Below, piece after piece: positions 22,304 through 37,116 of a stretch of 64,000 bases of DNA. How positions within the stretch are numbered: the stretch's first letter is position 1; the number at the start of each line of letters is the position of its first letter. The notes under the pieces were generated by a model, which was not told the DNA's origin, made no database searches, and worked only from the letters and a program-made list of their open reading frames with translations. A program made the position numbers and the translations under genes. This DNA comes from JAFALK01 sp042701975 (GTDB lineage: Bacteria; Pseudomonadota; Gammaproteobacteria; Burkholderiales; Burkholderiaceae_C): NCBI GenBank assembly GCA_042701975.1, contig CP170561.1:434001-498000 (forward strand), in the 5' to 3' direction.

Positions 22304-23839
22304 ATGATGAGCAACGCCAACCTGTTCGCCGCCCTGCGTTCCGCCTTCCCGAGCCGGCTTGAAGCCATCGCCATCGAATGCGCGGACGCCGGTGGCGGGG
22401 CCTACAGCTGGCGTGATCTGGAACGCAGCACGGCCATGCTGGCCAACCTGCTCGTCTCGCTGGAACTGCCCGCGGGCAGCCGCATCGCCGTGCAGACGGA
22501 AAAGAGCGTGGAAGCGCTGATGCTCTACCTCGCCGTCTTGCGAGCCGGTTATGTCTACCTGCCGCTCAATACGGCCTACCAGGCCTCGGAGCTGGAATAT
22601 TTCATCGAGAACGCCGAGCCGGCTGTCTTCGTCTGCGCGGGCAGGCACTTCGGCTGGATCAGCAAGATCGCCTTCCGTGCCGGCACGCGCCATGTCTTCA
22701 CGCTCAACGAAGATCGCAGCGGCAGCCTGCTGGACCGCGCCGCGCATTGCAGCGATCAGCACGAGATCGTGCACAAGAACGCAGACGATCTGGCCGCCAT
22801 CCTCTACACGAGCGGCACCACCGGTCGCAGCAAGGGCGCCATGCTCAGCCATGGCAACTTGCTCTCCAACGCCCGCGTGCTGCACGAGGCCTGGGGCTGG
22901 AACAGCCACGATGTCCTGATCCACGCGCTGCCGATCTTCCACGTGCACGGCCTGTTCGTGGCCTCGCACAGCGCGCTGCTGGCCGGCGCCCGGATGATCT
23001 GGTTTGCCAAGTTCGAGCCGCGCGCCGTCATCGACCGGCTGGCCGAATCCACCGTCTTCATGGGCGTGCCCACGCTCTACGTGCGCATGCTGGGCGAGAG
23101 CGCGCTGATGCGCCAGGCCTGCCGCCACATGCGGCTCTTCATCAGCGGTTCCGCGCCGCTCTTGATGGAAACCTTCCGCGACTGGCAGGAGCGCACTGGC
23201 CACACCATCCTGGAACGCTACGGCATGAGCGAGACGGTGATGCTGACCTCCAACCCCTACCAGCCCGAGAGCGGCCGCAAGGGCGGCACGGTGGGCCCCG
23301 CGCTGCCAGGCGTGGGCCTGCGCATCGTGAACGACGAGGGCCGCGACTGCGCAGCGGAAGAGATCGGCAACATCCAGGTGCGTGGCCCCAATGTGTTCGG
23401 CGGCTACTGGCGCATGCCGGAGAAGACGGCCGAGGAATTCACGCCGGACGGCTGGTTCAAGACCGGCGACGTCGGCCGCCATGACGGCGAGGACTACGTG
23501 ACCATCGTCGGCCGCAGCAAGGACTTGATCATCAGCGGCGGCTACAACGTCTACCCCGCTGAAGTAGAGGGTTACATCAACGACATGGAAGGCGTGGCCG
23601 AATCCGCTGTGATCGGCGTCCCGCACCCGGACTTCGGCGAAGCCGTGGTCGCCGTCGTCGTGCCCAAGGCCGGCGCCGCGCTCGATGCAGAAGCCATCAT
23701 CGGCACGCTCAAGCGCTCCATCGCCAACTTCAAGGTGCCAAAGCAGCTCTTCCTCGTGGCCGAGCTGCCGCGCAACACCATGGGCAAGGTGCAGAAGAAG
23801 CTGCTGCGCGATGAGCACGCTGGGCTGTTCAAGTCCTGA
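22304..23839 (+). CDS. Malonyl-CoA synthetase-like acyl-CoA ligase
   Basis: The 511-residue ANL-family enzyme has the P-loop YTSGTTGRSKGAM, then LPIFHVHGLF, the adenylate motif ERYGMSETVML, the hinge GRSKDLIISGGYNVYP and the catalytic Lys in PRNTMGKVQKK. The length, the HVHGLF segment and the RYGMSET motif best match MatB-type malonate-CoA ligases, which make malonyl-CoA from malonate, ATP and CoA. Medium-chain or other carboxylates cannot be excluded. Two adjacent ATGs (22304, 22307) are possible starts. The CWC-protein gene follows ten bases later. No malonate transporter or decarboxylase is next to it. Confidence 0.8.
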   Translation: MMSNANLFAALRSAFPSRLEAIAIECADAGGGAYSWRDLERSTAMLANLLVSLELPAGSRIAVQTEKSVEALMLYLAVLRAGYVYLPLNTAYQASELEYFIENAEPAVFVCAGRHFGWISKIAFRAGTRHVFTLNEDRSGSLLDRAAHCSDQHEIVHKNADDLAAILYTSGTTGRSKGAMLSHGNLLSNARVLHEAWGWNSHDVLIHALPIFHVHGLFVASHSALLAGARMIWFAKFEPRAVIDRLAESTVFMGVPTLYVRMLGESALMRQACRHMRLFISGSAPLLMETFRDWQERTGHTILERYGMSETVMLTSNPYQPESGRKGGTVGPALPGVGLRIVNDEGRDCAAEEIGNIQVRGPNVFGGYWRMPEKTAEEFTPDGWFKTGDVGRHDGEDYVTIVGRSKDLIISGGYNVYPAEVEGYINDMEGVAESAVIGVPHPDFGEAVVAVVVPKAGAALDAEAIIGTLKRSIANFKVPKQLFLVAELPRNTMGKVQKKLLRDEHAGLFKS

Positions 23840-23849
23840 GGCGTTCGTG

Positions 23850-24053
23850 ATGCAAACCGCGCCCCTGAACGACACCTGCCCGCGCTGCGGCGGCAGTTTC
23901 CATTGCGGCGCGCAGGACGGGCATTGCGATTGCTTCGAGTTGAAACTGACGCCCGAGTTGCGCGAAAGCATCGCTGGCCAGTTCGACGATTGCCTGTGCC
24001 TGCGCTGCCTGCGCGAGTTGGCACAAACACCGACGGACGGCCTGTCCGGCTAG
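23850..24053 (+). CDS. Cysteine-rich CWC family protein
   Basis: This 67-residue protein begins MQTAPLNDTCPRCGGSFHC and keeps eight Cys in the pattern CPRC...C...C.C...CLCLRCL, the mark of the Cys-rich CWC family, which probably binds zinc. The function is unknown. It lies ten bases after the acyl-CoA-ligase gene and is likely co-transcribed. An in-frame start 13 codons upstream (23811) would overlap the end of the ligase gene and is less likely. Confidence 0.75.
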   Translation: MQTAPLNDTCPRCGGSFHCGAQDGHCDCFELKLTPELRESIAGQFDDCLCLRCLRELAQTPTDGLSG

Positions 24054-24202
24054 GCGGCCGAGGGCGCCTGATGGCAATTTCCCCTTCAAGCAAGGGGAAG
24101 GATCACCTCGGTCGGACAACACAGAAGGTCCCCAGTCTGCTATTTTTGTCAGTCCTGTGAAGGCGTCAGCAATCGGGCCCGAGGCCCCTTCTTGGCACGC
24201 AA

Positions 24203-30002
<5,800 letters not shown>

Positions 30003-30010
<8 letters not shown>

Positions 30011-30743
30011 GCTGGCGCTTGGAGGGCTGGCGGACGGTACGGTCGAGATCGGCTGGCTGGTGCTCGACGAAGGCGCAGGCGATCTGGCAGGTCTGCTGAG
30101 CCCGGACGAACGTGAGCGCGCCGGGCGCTTCCGTGCGCCGGCCGCTCGCGCCACGTTCATGCAATCGCGCGCCGCGCTGCGTCGTCGGCTCGGCCATTGC
30201 CTGGGTCTGGCACCCGGCGAGGTGCCCATCAGCTTGAGCGCTAACGGCCAACCTGAGCTGACCGCGGGCGCCGGCCTGCCGGACTTGAGATTCAACCTCG
30301 CGCACACGCACGGTCTGATGCTCTGCGCCTTTGCGCTGGGCCGCCGGGTGGGCATCGATGTGGAACTGCGGGCGCCGGATCTGCCCTGGCTGGACATGGC
30401 GGGCACCGCTTTCTCAGCGGCCGAGCAAGCCGCGCTGGCGGCCTTGCCCGCAGACGCTCGACGCATGGGCTTCTACGCTGGCTGGACGCGCAAGGAGGCT
30501 TGGCTCAAGGGGCTGGGCACTGGCTTTTCGGCGCGGGCATTGCAGGTGACCGACGTGCCGGTGGACCCACGCACCCTGGCAGCGCTGCCGCTGCGCGATC
30601 CCTCAGGGGCTGTCTGGAATCTCTGCGATCTGACGATTGCTGACTGGGCGAGCGACTGTGCCGCAGCACTGGCCTGCGAAGGCGAACCGCCGCCGCTGCG
30701 CTGGCTGGACCTCAGCGCTTGGCCGAATCGATCAGGCGCTTGA
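30003..30743 (+). CDS. Sfp-type 4'-phosphopantetheinyl transferase
   Basis: The 246-residue enzyme moves phosphopantetheine from CoA to the Ser of carrier domains. The magnesium motif GIDVE lies at 117-121 and the second motif WTRKEAWLKGLGTGF at about 161-175; FNLAHTHGLMLCAF is the substrate segment. The start overlaps the last eight bases of the NRPS gene, so the two are translationally coupled, and it most likely activates PCP1 and PCP2 of that NRPS. Its 3' end overlaps the convergent TetR gene by 32 bases. Confidence 0.93.
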
Positions 30744-31380
30744 TCTGGCCTGCCGCCATCTCGCCCATGGTGGCGGCCACGGCGGCGACTTCGAGCTGCG
30801 GATCGTCGAACAACACCTCGTGCGCCGTGTAGAGCGAGTCGAACACCAAGCGGACGGTGAGGCGGGCGCGGGCGCGGTCGATGTTCGGATGGGCCAGCAT
30901 CAAAGGCTCCAGCATCAGGTCCGTCACGGCCTCGTTGGATTGCAGCCGCACGGGCTGCAGGGCCGGCACGGCACGCAGTGCACGGGTCACCCACATGCCG
31001 GCGGAGGCGTGCTCGGTCAGCTCGTGCATCTGCGTGAGCAGGCTGGCCACACCCGCGGCGAACTCAGCCTCCGGTAGCTTGAAGGTCTCGGGCACGGCCC
31101 AGGGGCGCAGCAGGTGGTTCTGCTGCGACATCAGGCGCAGGCTCAGCTCGTGCAGGATGGCGTACTTGTTGGGGAAGTACTGATAAAGCGCCGGCGGTGA
31201 GATGCCGGCCCGCTGGCAGACCAGGTTGGTGGAGAGCCGCTCGATGCCGACCTCGGCCAGCAGCTCGGCGCAGGCGGACAGGATGCGCTCGAAAGTCTCC
31301 ACCGCCCGCGGTTGCAGCGGCGCTCGCTTGCGTTGCAGGTCGGGCAGGCTGGGAGAGTTGGTGCTGGCTTCGGCGCTCAT
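30712..31380 (-). CDS. TetR/AcrR family transcriptional regulator
   Basis: The 222-residue protein has an N-terminal TetR helix-turn-helix (about 22-70: ILSACAELLAEVGIERLSTNLVCQRAG-type helices, then PPALYQYFPNKYAIL). A C-terminal ligand domain follows (about 80-222). It most likely acts as a repressor. The gene converges on the NRPS-transferase pair and overlaps its end by 32 bases, so control of the NRPS would have to act at the distant promoter near 24,100. A role there is plausible but not shown by the sequence. Confidence 0.9.
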   Translation of the reverse strand: MSAEASTNSPSLPDLQRKRAPLQPRAVETFERILSACAELLAEVGIERLSTNLVCQRAGISPPALYQYFPNKYAILHELSLRLMSQQNHLLRPWAVPETFKLPEAEFAAGVASLLTQMHELTEHASAGMWVTRALRAVPALQPVRLQSNEAVTDLMLEPLMLAHPNIDRARARLTVRLVFDSLYTAHEVLFDDPQLEVAAVAATMGEMAAGQIKRLIDSAKR

Positions 31381-31389
31381 GCCCCAAGT

Positions 31390-31881
31390 CTACCCATGCT
31401 CGCGCAGCCTCCTGAGGGTGAGTTGCAGCACCTTCGCGTCACTGCTTGCGCGATGGCGACCCATCAGTTGCTCGGCCCGCACCTGATCGCAGACCTCGTG
31501 CCAGCGTGCGGCTTCCTCGTCGCTGAGCAGCTGGCGCAGGTCGCGCAGCTCGAAACTGGGCACCAGGTCGGCGCTGTCATAGAGGCGCGCCAGCCACGGG
31601 TAATCGTGGGCCCAGCCGTCGCAGTAGACCGTCTTGCCGCGCAGCCGGGCGTTCATCTCGGCGGCCACCCACTCGGGCGGCCGGCCGTGGCGCATCAGCA
31701 GGTCGCGGCTGATGCCGTGCAGGGCCTCGGCCCCGTCATCCCAGTGGCGCCAGTCGGGCACGGGATGGATCAGGCAGCAAAACGCCCGGCCGTCACCGTC
31801 CACGAAGCCGATCTCGATCGGGTAACTCCCCCGGCCGAAGCCAGACGCCTCGACGTCGACAAAGACGGGCAGCTCGGACAT
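31390..31881 (-). CDS. DEDDh-type 3'-5' exonuclease-like protein
   Basis: This 163-residue protein starts VFVDVEASGFG (DxE motif I), has a middle YCDGWAHDYPWLARL segment (motif II Asp) and ends HRASSDAKVL (motif III, His and Asp). These four acidic positions and the His define the DEDDh exonuclease fold of RNase T, oligoribonuclease and the DNA polymerase III epsilon subunit. The substrate, RNA or DNA, cannot be told. It lies nine bases before the TetR gene start on the same strand and may share its transcript. Confidence 0.8.
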   Translation of the reverse strand: MSELPVFVDVEASGFGRGSYPIEIGFVDGDGRAFCCLIHPVPDWRHWDDGAEALHGISRDLLMRHGRPPEWVAAEMNARLRGKTVYCDGWAHDYPWLARLYDSADLVPSFELRDLRQLLSDEEAARWHEVCDQVRAEQLMGRHRASSDAKVLQLTLRRLREHG

Positions 31882-31959
31882 GGCAGGCGACGCTCCTGGA
31901 CAAACACGGGACAGATGTAACTTGTATCAGCGACATCTACCGCCGTCCAGCGCTTGAAA

Positions 31960-32607
31960 TCAAGCCTGGGCTTGTGCTGCCAGTTGGCGCAAGGCCTGTT
32001 CGAAGACTTCGGGCGGCTGTCCGCCGGAGATCAGATGCTGGTCATTGATGATGATGGCCGGCACCGAGTTGATGCCCTGCGACTGGTAGAAGGCCTCGGC
32101 CTCACGCACGTCTTCGGCATAGCGGCCGCTTTCCAGCACTTCGCGCGCCGCGGCGGCGTCCAGGCCCGCGGCAACGGCCTTTTCCACCAGCACGGCGTGG
32201 TCGCTCGGGTCGCGGCCTTCGGTGAAGTAGGCACCGAAGAGCGCGAGCTTCAGGCGGTGCTGTGCGTCACTGTCGGCCAGCGTGCCGGCCCAGTGCAGCA
32301 GGCGATGGGCGTCGAAGGTGTTGTAGATGCGGCTGCGCGCGCCCTGCGCGAAGTCGAAGCCCACCGCCGCGCCGCGTTCGCGGATGCGCTGACGGTTGAC
32401 CTCGAGCTGTGCGAGCGGCAGGCCGTACTTGCGGCCCAGGTGCTCGTTGATGTCCTCACCCTCGGGGACCATGCTGGGGTTCAGCTCGAAGGGCTGGAAA
32501 TGCAGCTCGATCGGCAGCTCGGGCAGGCGGGACAGCGCCTGCTCCAGGGACTTGAGGCCGATGGCGCACCAGGGGCAGGAGACGTCGGAGACGAAATCGA
32601 TCTTCAT
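31960..32607 (-). CDS. DsbA-family (FrnE-like) oxidoreductase
   Basis: The 215-residue protein has no signal peptide and begins MKIDFVSDVSCPWC, with the redox motif CPWC at 11-14. A helical insert and the thioredoxin-type cis-Pro region near the end (QGINSVPAIIIND) follow. This is the cytoplasmic FrnE/2-hydroxychromene-2-carboxylate isomerase-like branch of DsbA proteins, thought to act as a disulfide isomerase or stress protein. A start three codons upstream (32616) is also possible. It lies 57 bases after nrdJ on the same strand. Confidence 0.88.
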   Translation of the reverse strand: MKIDFVSDVSCPWCAIGLKSLEQALSRLPELPIELHFQPFELNPSMVPEGEDINEHLGRKYGLPLAQLEVNRQRIRERGAAVGFDFAQGARSRIYNTFDAHRLLHWAGTLADSDAQHRLKLALFGAYFTEGRDPSDHAVLVEKAVAAGLDAAAAREVLESGRYAEDVREAEAFYQSQGINSVPAIIINDQHLISGGQPPEVFEQALRQLAAQAQA

Positions 32608-32664
32608 GTGGCGCACTGTAGCCAGCGCGGGCGCGCCGCGCCGGCGTGGGGGCTTGTCAGCGCT

Positions 32665-35604
32665 TCAGCCGCACTGGCCCACGTAGCCGCAGGCGGTGCA
32701 GAAATCGCAGCCGTCCTTGTGGATCATGGTGTGATTGCCGCATTCGGGGCAGGCACGGCCGGCCATGGCCTCGATCTGCAAGCCTGCTTGCGCGGCCTTC
32801 GACTTCGGCGCCTGCAGCAGGCCCATGTCGACGAGCGGCAGGCCGGCTTCATCCAGCACGCCGAGCATGGCGTACCGGTGGATGATGAGTCGCGCCACGT
32901 AGGCCACGGTGGAGGGCCAGATCTGCTGGCGCCGCTCGGCCGAAAGACTCGGCACCGGCGCCATGAAATGGCCCAGTGGTTCGCCGACGTTGAGCAGCTT
33001 GCGCAGCTTCATGCCGATCCAGCCGGGGTCCATCACGCGCATGTCCAACGAGAGCAGCCGCGCCAGGCCGTCGAAGGCCTTGGGGTAGTTGCCGGAGAAG
33101 CCCATGGCGCAGGGGCGCGTGACGCGTCCGCCTTCGGGAGTGGGCAGGCTCACCTCCTTCAGCGTCAGCGTGAATTGCTCATTGGTCGCCGGGTTCTCCA
33201 CGTCCACCGCCCAGGCCAGCGTGCCGCTGACGCTGGTGCGCGGTTCCTCGCGGCTGAACATCGCGTCGATCACCGGCGTGGGGCCGCCGTCCTGCAGTGC
33301 GCCGAGCTGCTCGCAGCGCCAGCGGATCACGGCTGCCGTGGCGGCGACCACGCCAGGGAAGAGCCTTTGCTCGCCGCCCGGCGGCATGGGCATCGCGAAG
33401 GCGCGCTCTTCGGCAACCGTGGCCAGGGCTTCGAGCTTCAAGCGAAGCCACGCCGAATCGTTGGTGCGCAAATCCATGGAGAGCGTCTTCGCCAGCGCCG
33501 AAAGCCCGCGCGGCTGCTCGGCGCCATTGACCCAGACCTCGAAGGGCAGGTTGCGGCCGAAGAGGCCGGCGTCCAGACCCTCGGCCGGCATCTCGCCAAC
33601 GAAGAGCGCGAAGTCGCCATGCGGGTGGCGGATCATGTAGCTCCAGGCCGGATTGCCGCCGGGCATCTCCGGGCGGCTGGGCCAGCGCAGCGAATCGAGC
33701 ACGGCCTTGGGCAGGCGGTCGAGCAGCAGGCGCTGGTTGGCACCATCCACGGCCAGCGGCTCGGGCTTCTTGGCTGTCGTGCCCGCATCGACGCTGAGAA
33801 CGCTGCCGAGCACCGAGTTCGGACGGTAGGTCGCCAGACCCTTGAGCTTGCCCTGCCAGGCCTGGATGTAGAGGTCCTGGAAATCCTCGTAGGGATAGTC
33901 GGCCGGCACGTTGACGGTCTTCGAGATCGAGGTGTCGATGTAGGGCGCCACGGCCGAGACCATCGAAGCGTGGTCGGCCGCCTCAAGTTCCAGCGCCGTC
34001 ACGAAGGACTCGGACAGCGGCGTGTCCTTGCCAAACAAATGGCGGTAGAGCCGCCAGGCGTGATCCTCGACCGCGTACTCCTTGAAGCCGCCACCTTCCA
34101 GTTGCGAGACGCGCTTCTTGCGCGTGTAGCTCCAGCTGAACGGCGGCTCGATGCCATTGCTGGCGTTGTCGGCGAAGGCCAGGCTGATCGTGCCGGTCGG
34201 CGCGATCGACAGCAGGTGCGAGTTGCGCAGGCCTTGCGCGCGGATCTTGTCCTTGAGCGCTTTTGGCAGGCGCGAGGCAAAGCTGCCACCGGAGAGATAC
34301 AGCTCGGCATTGAAGAGCGGAAAGGCGCCCTTCTCCGCAGCGATGTCGCTCGACGCCGCATACGCCGCATCGCGCATCACCTCGCTGATGCGCGCGGCCA
34401 TCGTGCGCGCGGCTTCGCTGTCGTAGCGCAGGTTCAGCATCACCAGCGCATCGCCCAGGCCCGTGAAGCCCAGGCCCACGCGGCGCTTATTCGAGGCCTC
34501 GCGCGCCTGCGCCGGCAACGGCCACGGCGTGGTGTCGAGCACGTTGTCGAGCATGCGCGTGGCGACGGCGCAGACGTCAGCAAAGCCGGCCTCGTCGAAG
34601 CTGGCCTTGGGCCCGAAGGGGTCGCGGACGAAGGTGGTGAGGTTGACGGAGCCGAGGCAGCAGCAACCGTAGGGAGGAAGCGGCTGCTCTGCACAGGGAT
34701 TCGTCGCCGCAATCGCCTCGCAGTAGTGCAGGTTGTTGTCCTCGTTGATGCGATCAAGGAAGAGAACGCCCGGTTCTGCATGGTCGTAGGTAGACCGCAT
34801 GATCTGGTCCCACAGATCGCGGGCGCGGACCTTGCGATAGACCCATTGGCCGTCGCCGCGCTGATAGGCGCCGGCCTCACGCTGCGATTGCCCCGGCTGG
34901 GCGCGATGCGCCAGCTCCACTGGCCCGTCAGAGATAACGGCCTGCATGAACGCATCCGTCACGCCGACGGAGATGTTGAAGTTGGACAGATCGCCCTGGT
35001 CCTTGGCGTGGATGAAGTCCTCGATGTCCGGATGGTCGCAGCGCAGCACGCCCATCTGCGCGCCGCGGCGGCTGCCGGCGCTTTCCACGGTCTCGCAACT
35101 GCGATCGAACACCCGCATGTAGCTGACCGGGCCCGAGGCGTGGCTTTGCGTGGAACCCACCCACGCGCCCTTGGGGCGGATGCGCGAGAAGTCGTAGCCC
35201 ACGCCGCCACCACGGCGCATGGTCTCTGCCGCTTCGGTCAGTGCGGTGTAGATGCCGGGATGGCCTTCTTCCGCTGTCGCGATGGAATCGCCGACGGGCT
35301 GGACGAAGCAGTTGATCAGCGTGGCCGCGAGATCGGTGCCGGCGGCGGAGAGGATGCGCCCTGCGGGGATGAAGCCGCGCTTCTGGGCATCGAAGAATTT
35401 GGCGGCCCAGGCCTCGCGATCGGCGGGTTTTTCGGCCTGGGCCAGCGCGCGTGCCACTCGCTCTCGCAATTCGTCGAGCGTGGCCTCGTCGCCCTTGGCG
35501 TATTTCTCGAGCAGCACCTCGGTGCTGATCTCTTGCGCCGGCAATGTGGCCGGCGTGGCTTGGGCGAAGAGTTCGCCCGTGCTGGGGATGATGTTGGGAG
35601 TCAT
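32665..35604 (-). CDS. nrdJ: Adenosylcobalamin-dependent (class II) ribonucleotide reductase
   Basis: The 979-residue enzyme reduces ribonucleotides to deoxyribonucleotides using a B12-derived radical, with or without oxygen. It shows the substrate-site segments RGGGVGYDFSRIRP, SAGSRRGAQMGVL, NISVGVTDAFM and the catalytic NPCAEQPLPPYGCCCLGSVN (from about 302). The C-terminal Cys-rich tail CPECG...CDFCTACG likely binds zinc and carries redox Cys for re-reduction. No NrdB partner is present, as expected. AAGG lies eight bases before the ATG. No cobalamin riboswitch is visible in the short upstream spacer. A hairpin and a 52-codon gene lie directly upstream. Confidence 0.95.
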   Translation of the reverse strand: MTPNIIPSTGELFAQATPATLPAQEISTEVLLEKYAKGDEATLDELRERVARALAQAEKPADREAWAAKFFDAQKRGFIPAGRILSAAGTDLAATLINCFVQPVGDSIATAEEGHPGIYTALTEAAETMRRGGGVGYDFSRIRPKGAWVGSTQSHASGPVSYMRVFDRSCETVESAGSRRGAQMGVLRCDHPDIEDFIHAKDQGDLSNFNISVGVTDAFMQAVISDGPVELAHRAQPGQSQREAGAYQRGDGQWVYRKVRARDLWDQIMRSTYDHAEPGVLFLDRINEDNNLHYCEAIAATNPCAEQPLPPYGCCCLGSVNLTTFVRDPFGPKASFDEAGFADVCAVATRMLDNVLDTTPWPLPAQAREASNKRRVGLGFTGLGDALVMLNLRYDSEAARTMAARISEVMRDAAYAASSDIAAEKGAFPLFNAELYLSGGSFASRLPKALKDKIRAQGLRNSHLLSIAPTGTISLAFADNASNGIEPPFSWSYTRKKRVSQLEGGGFKEYAVEDHAWRLYRHLFGKDTPLSESFVTALELEAADHASMVSAVAPYIDTSISKTVNVPADYPYEDFQDLYIQAWQGKLKGLATYRPNSVLGSVLSVDAGTTAKKPEPLAVDGANQRLLLDRLPKAVLDSLRWPSRPEMPGGNPAWSYMIRHPHGDFALFVGEMPAEGLDAGLFGRNLPFEVWVNGAEQPRGLSALAKTLSMDLRTNDSAWLRLKLEALATVAEERAFAMPMPPGGEQRLFPGVVAATAAVIRWRCEQLGALQDGGPTPVIDAMFSREEPRTSVSGTLAWAVDVENPATNEQFTLTLKEVSLPTPEGGRVTRPCAMGFSGNYPKAFDGLARLLSLDMRVMDPGWIGMKLRKLLNVGEPLGHFMAPVPSLSAERRQQIWPSTVAYVARLIIHRYAMLGVLDEAGLPLVDMGLLQAPKSKAAQAGLQIEAMAGRACPECGNHTMIHKDGCDFCTACGYVGQCG

Positions 35605-35630
35605 TCGAGGGGCCTTGAGTGCCCCACGAT

Positions 35631-35650
35631 GCTGCCCTCAATCGGGCAGC
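35631..35650 (-). other. Hairpin in the nrdJ leader
   Basis: GCTGCCC (35631-35637) and GGGCAGC (35644-35650) form a perfect 7-bp stem with a 6-base loop, between the small membrane-protein gene and nrdJ. There is no T-run in either direction, so it may be an RNA-processing or attenuation element rather than a full terminator. Confidence 0.45.
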
Positions 35651-35659
35651 GCTACAAGG

Positions 35660-35818
35660 TCAGACAGCTACCAATACCACCGCCGCCGCAACGCTGGCGA
35701 GCGTCACGAACATGACGAGCTGGCCCGACGGCGTGAACGGGCCGTCGTCGGACCACGGCAGGTGGATGCCTTCCCGGAAATGGTGGGCAGAGCGGTTGAT
35801 TCTCGAAAGCAGGTTCAT
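35660..35818 (-). CDS. 52-residue single-helix membrane protein
   Basis: This short gene reads MNLLSRINRSAHHFREG and so on, with a polar first half (IHLPWSDDGPFTPSGQL) and one C-terminal hydrophobic helix (about 35-52, VMFVTLASVAAAVVLVAV). An AGGAAGGAAA ribosome site lies just before the ATG, a strong sign that it is translated. It is encoded 55 bases before nrdJ on the same strand, with a hairpin between them. I know no family for it. It may be a small membrane protein tied to nrdJ expression, but that is only neighbourhood evidence. Confidence 0.6.
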   Translation of the reverse strand: MNLLSRINRSAHHFREGIHLPWSDDGPFTPSGQLVMFVTLASVAAAVVLVAV

Positions 35819-35858
35819 GGCAGTTTCCTTCCTGAATTTCCAGCTTCTGAAAGATTCT

Positions 35859-35881
35859 TGACAGCTATTGTTGCCCTGTCA
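35859..35881. promoter_or_regulatory. Inverted repeat, possible operator
   Basis: TGACAG (35859-35864) and CTGTCA (35876-35881) are perfect inverted arms with 11 bases between, in the promoter region of the 52-codon gene and nrdJ. Spacing and length fit a dimeric regulator site. It does not match the NrdR box as I know it. Low confidence. Confidence 0.3.
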
Positions 35882-35925
35882 TTTCGACCCTGCTTCCGTG
35901 GGGTTATGGGTGAGTTTTCACATCC

Positions 35926-36504
35926 TCAGAAGGGATTCACGGACTTCTCGCGGCGGTAGTGCACGTAGCCCACGCTCGCACCGGCACGCAGGCCCACGCC
36001 GAGGCGGATCGGCGCCAGCGTGATGCCGTCGCGGCGCTGGTAGTTGATGCCCGCGCCGCCGATGTAATAGAGGCTGCCGTCCACGCCCGGGAAGCGCTGG
36101 AACAAGGCGTCCACGTTGGGCAGCTTGTAGATGAGGGTGAAGACCTTGGACGCATTGCCGCCGGCATCGAAACCGATGGACGGCCCGGCCCAGTAGACCT
36201 TGCGGCCAGCACCGGCCTTCTGCACCAGTTCGCCTTCGCCGTAGCGCAGGCCCACGGTCAATGCGCCGGAGGCTTCCTCGCCCTTGATGTAGGCGTTCGG
36301 GCGACCTTGTTCCTTGAAGGCTTTCTCGATCACCTTGGCCAGGCCTTCGGTCGTGTTGCCAAAGAAGTCTGTGGCGGCCTTCAGCACGGAATCCTGGTCG
36401 TAGGTCTTGTCGTCATCATTGGCAGCCCAGGCCGGCACGACCGGCGTCAGCAGGCCGGCGCCCATGCCCAGCAGCATTTCACGACGTTGCATCAAGTTCT
36501 TCAT
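35926..36504 (-). CDS. DUF1134 (EipA-like) envelope protein
   Basis: The 192-residue protein has an N-terminal export signal (MKNLMQRREMLLGMGAGLL...AWA; the RR pair recalls a Tat signal but the motif is weak). The DUF1134 domain follows (QDSVLKAATDFFGNTTEGLAKVIEKAF, RYGEGEL, WAGPSIGFDAGGNASKVF, YYIGGAGINYQRRDGI, LRAGASVGYVHY). The best-studied member, Brucella EipA, is a periplasmic beta-barrel protein needed for envelope integrity. An AAGGAGAA site precedes the ATG. The gene is divergent from the unknown gene at 36637. Confidence 0.85.
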   Translation of the reverse strand: MKNLMQRREMLLGMGAGLLTPVVPAWAANDDDKTYDQDSVLKAATDFFGNTTEGLAKVIEKAFKEQGRPNAYIKGEEASGALTVGLRYGEGELVQKAGAGRKVYWAGPSIGFDAGGNASKVFTLIYKLPNVDALFQRFPGVDGSLYYIGGAGINYQRRDGITLAPIRLGVGLRAGASVGYVHYRREKSVNPF

Positions 36505-36636
36505 ATCGTTCTCCTTTTGGCTAGGGTATACACCAGCTTGGAACCTGGGGGGATCTCCTCCATCCGCAACAGGAACAACTGGAGACAATCCGGGGCCAAA
36601 GCTTGGCACATCTGTCTACACTAACGTCGAAGTCGC

Positions 36637-37116
36637 ATGCACAACGTCCTGGAGTCCTACAAGACCCCGCCCCCGATGAGCCTGTCCCCCGACCTCCCCA
36701 AGTTGGTCATGGCGCTGGAGTACGCCGACCTGTCCGCCGCGCACTATCTCGCCGGCGGCAGCGATCATGCCGCGCGCCTGCTCGCAGCCGGCGCCGAAGC
36801 CCTGCTCGGCGATCTGGCGCGCATGCTCGCACCCTATGTCGAAGACGACGACGAAATCCAGGCGCTCGTAACCCGCGTCGCGCTTGAGTACGAATCGCCC
36901 ATGCGCATCCCGCGCGGTCACGACCTGGCCAAGCGCGAGAACGACGCGCTGGAGCGCGCCAGCCAGATGGCCGGTCTTTCGGAAAGCGAAGTGCGCCACG
37001 CCACAGCCGCATTGCTGCGCTCTTGCTGGTATCAGCTCGAGGCGCTGGGCCTTGAAGCCCTGATCCCGTCGCGCTTGCAACGCGCGGTGGACGAGAGCAC
37101 CATCACCGCATATTGA
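36637..37116 (+). CDS. Helical cytoplasmic protein of unknown function
   Basis: I do not recognise this 159-residue protein. It is predicted largely alpha-helical, without signal peptide or membrane segment. Recognisable stretches are LVMALEYADLSAAHYLAGG and SEVRHATAALLRSCWYQ. The first ATG is at 36637; an internal ATG at codon 14 (MSLSPDLPKL) could be the true start. It overlaps the next gene (PilZ domain) by four bases in TTGA, so the two are translationally coupled and may act together in cyclic-di-GMP signalling. Confidence 0.65.
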   Translation: MHNVLESYKTPPPMSLSPDLPKLVMALEYADLSAAHYLAGGSDHAARLLAAGAEALLGDLARMLAPYVEDDDEIQALVTRVALEYESPMRIPRGHDLAKRENDALERASQMAGLSESEVRHATAALLRSCWYQLEALGLEALIPSRLQRAVDESTITAY

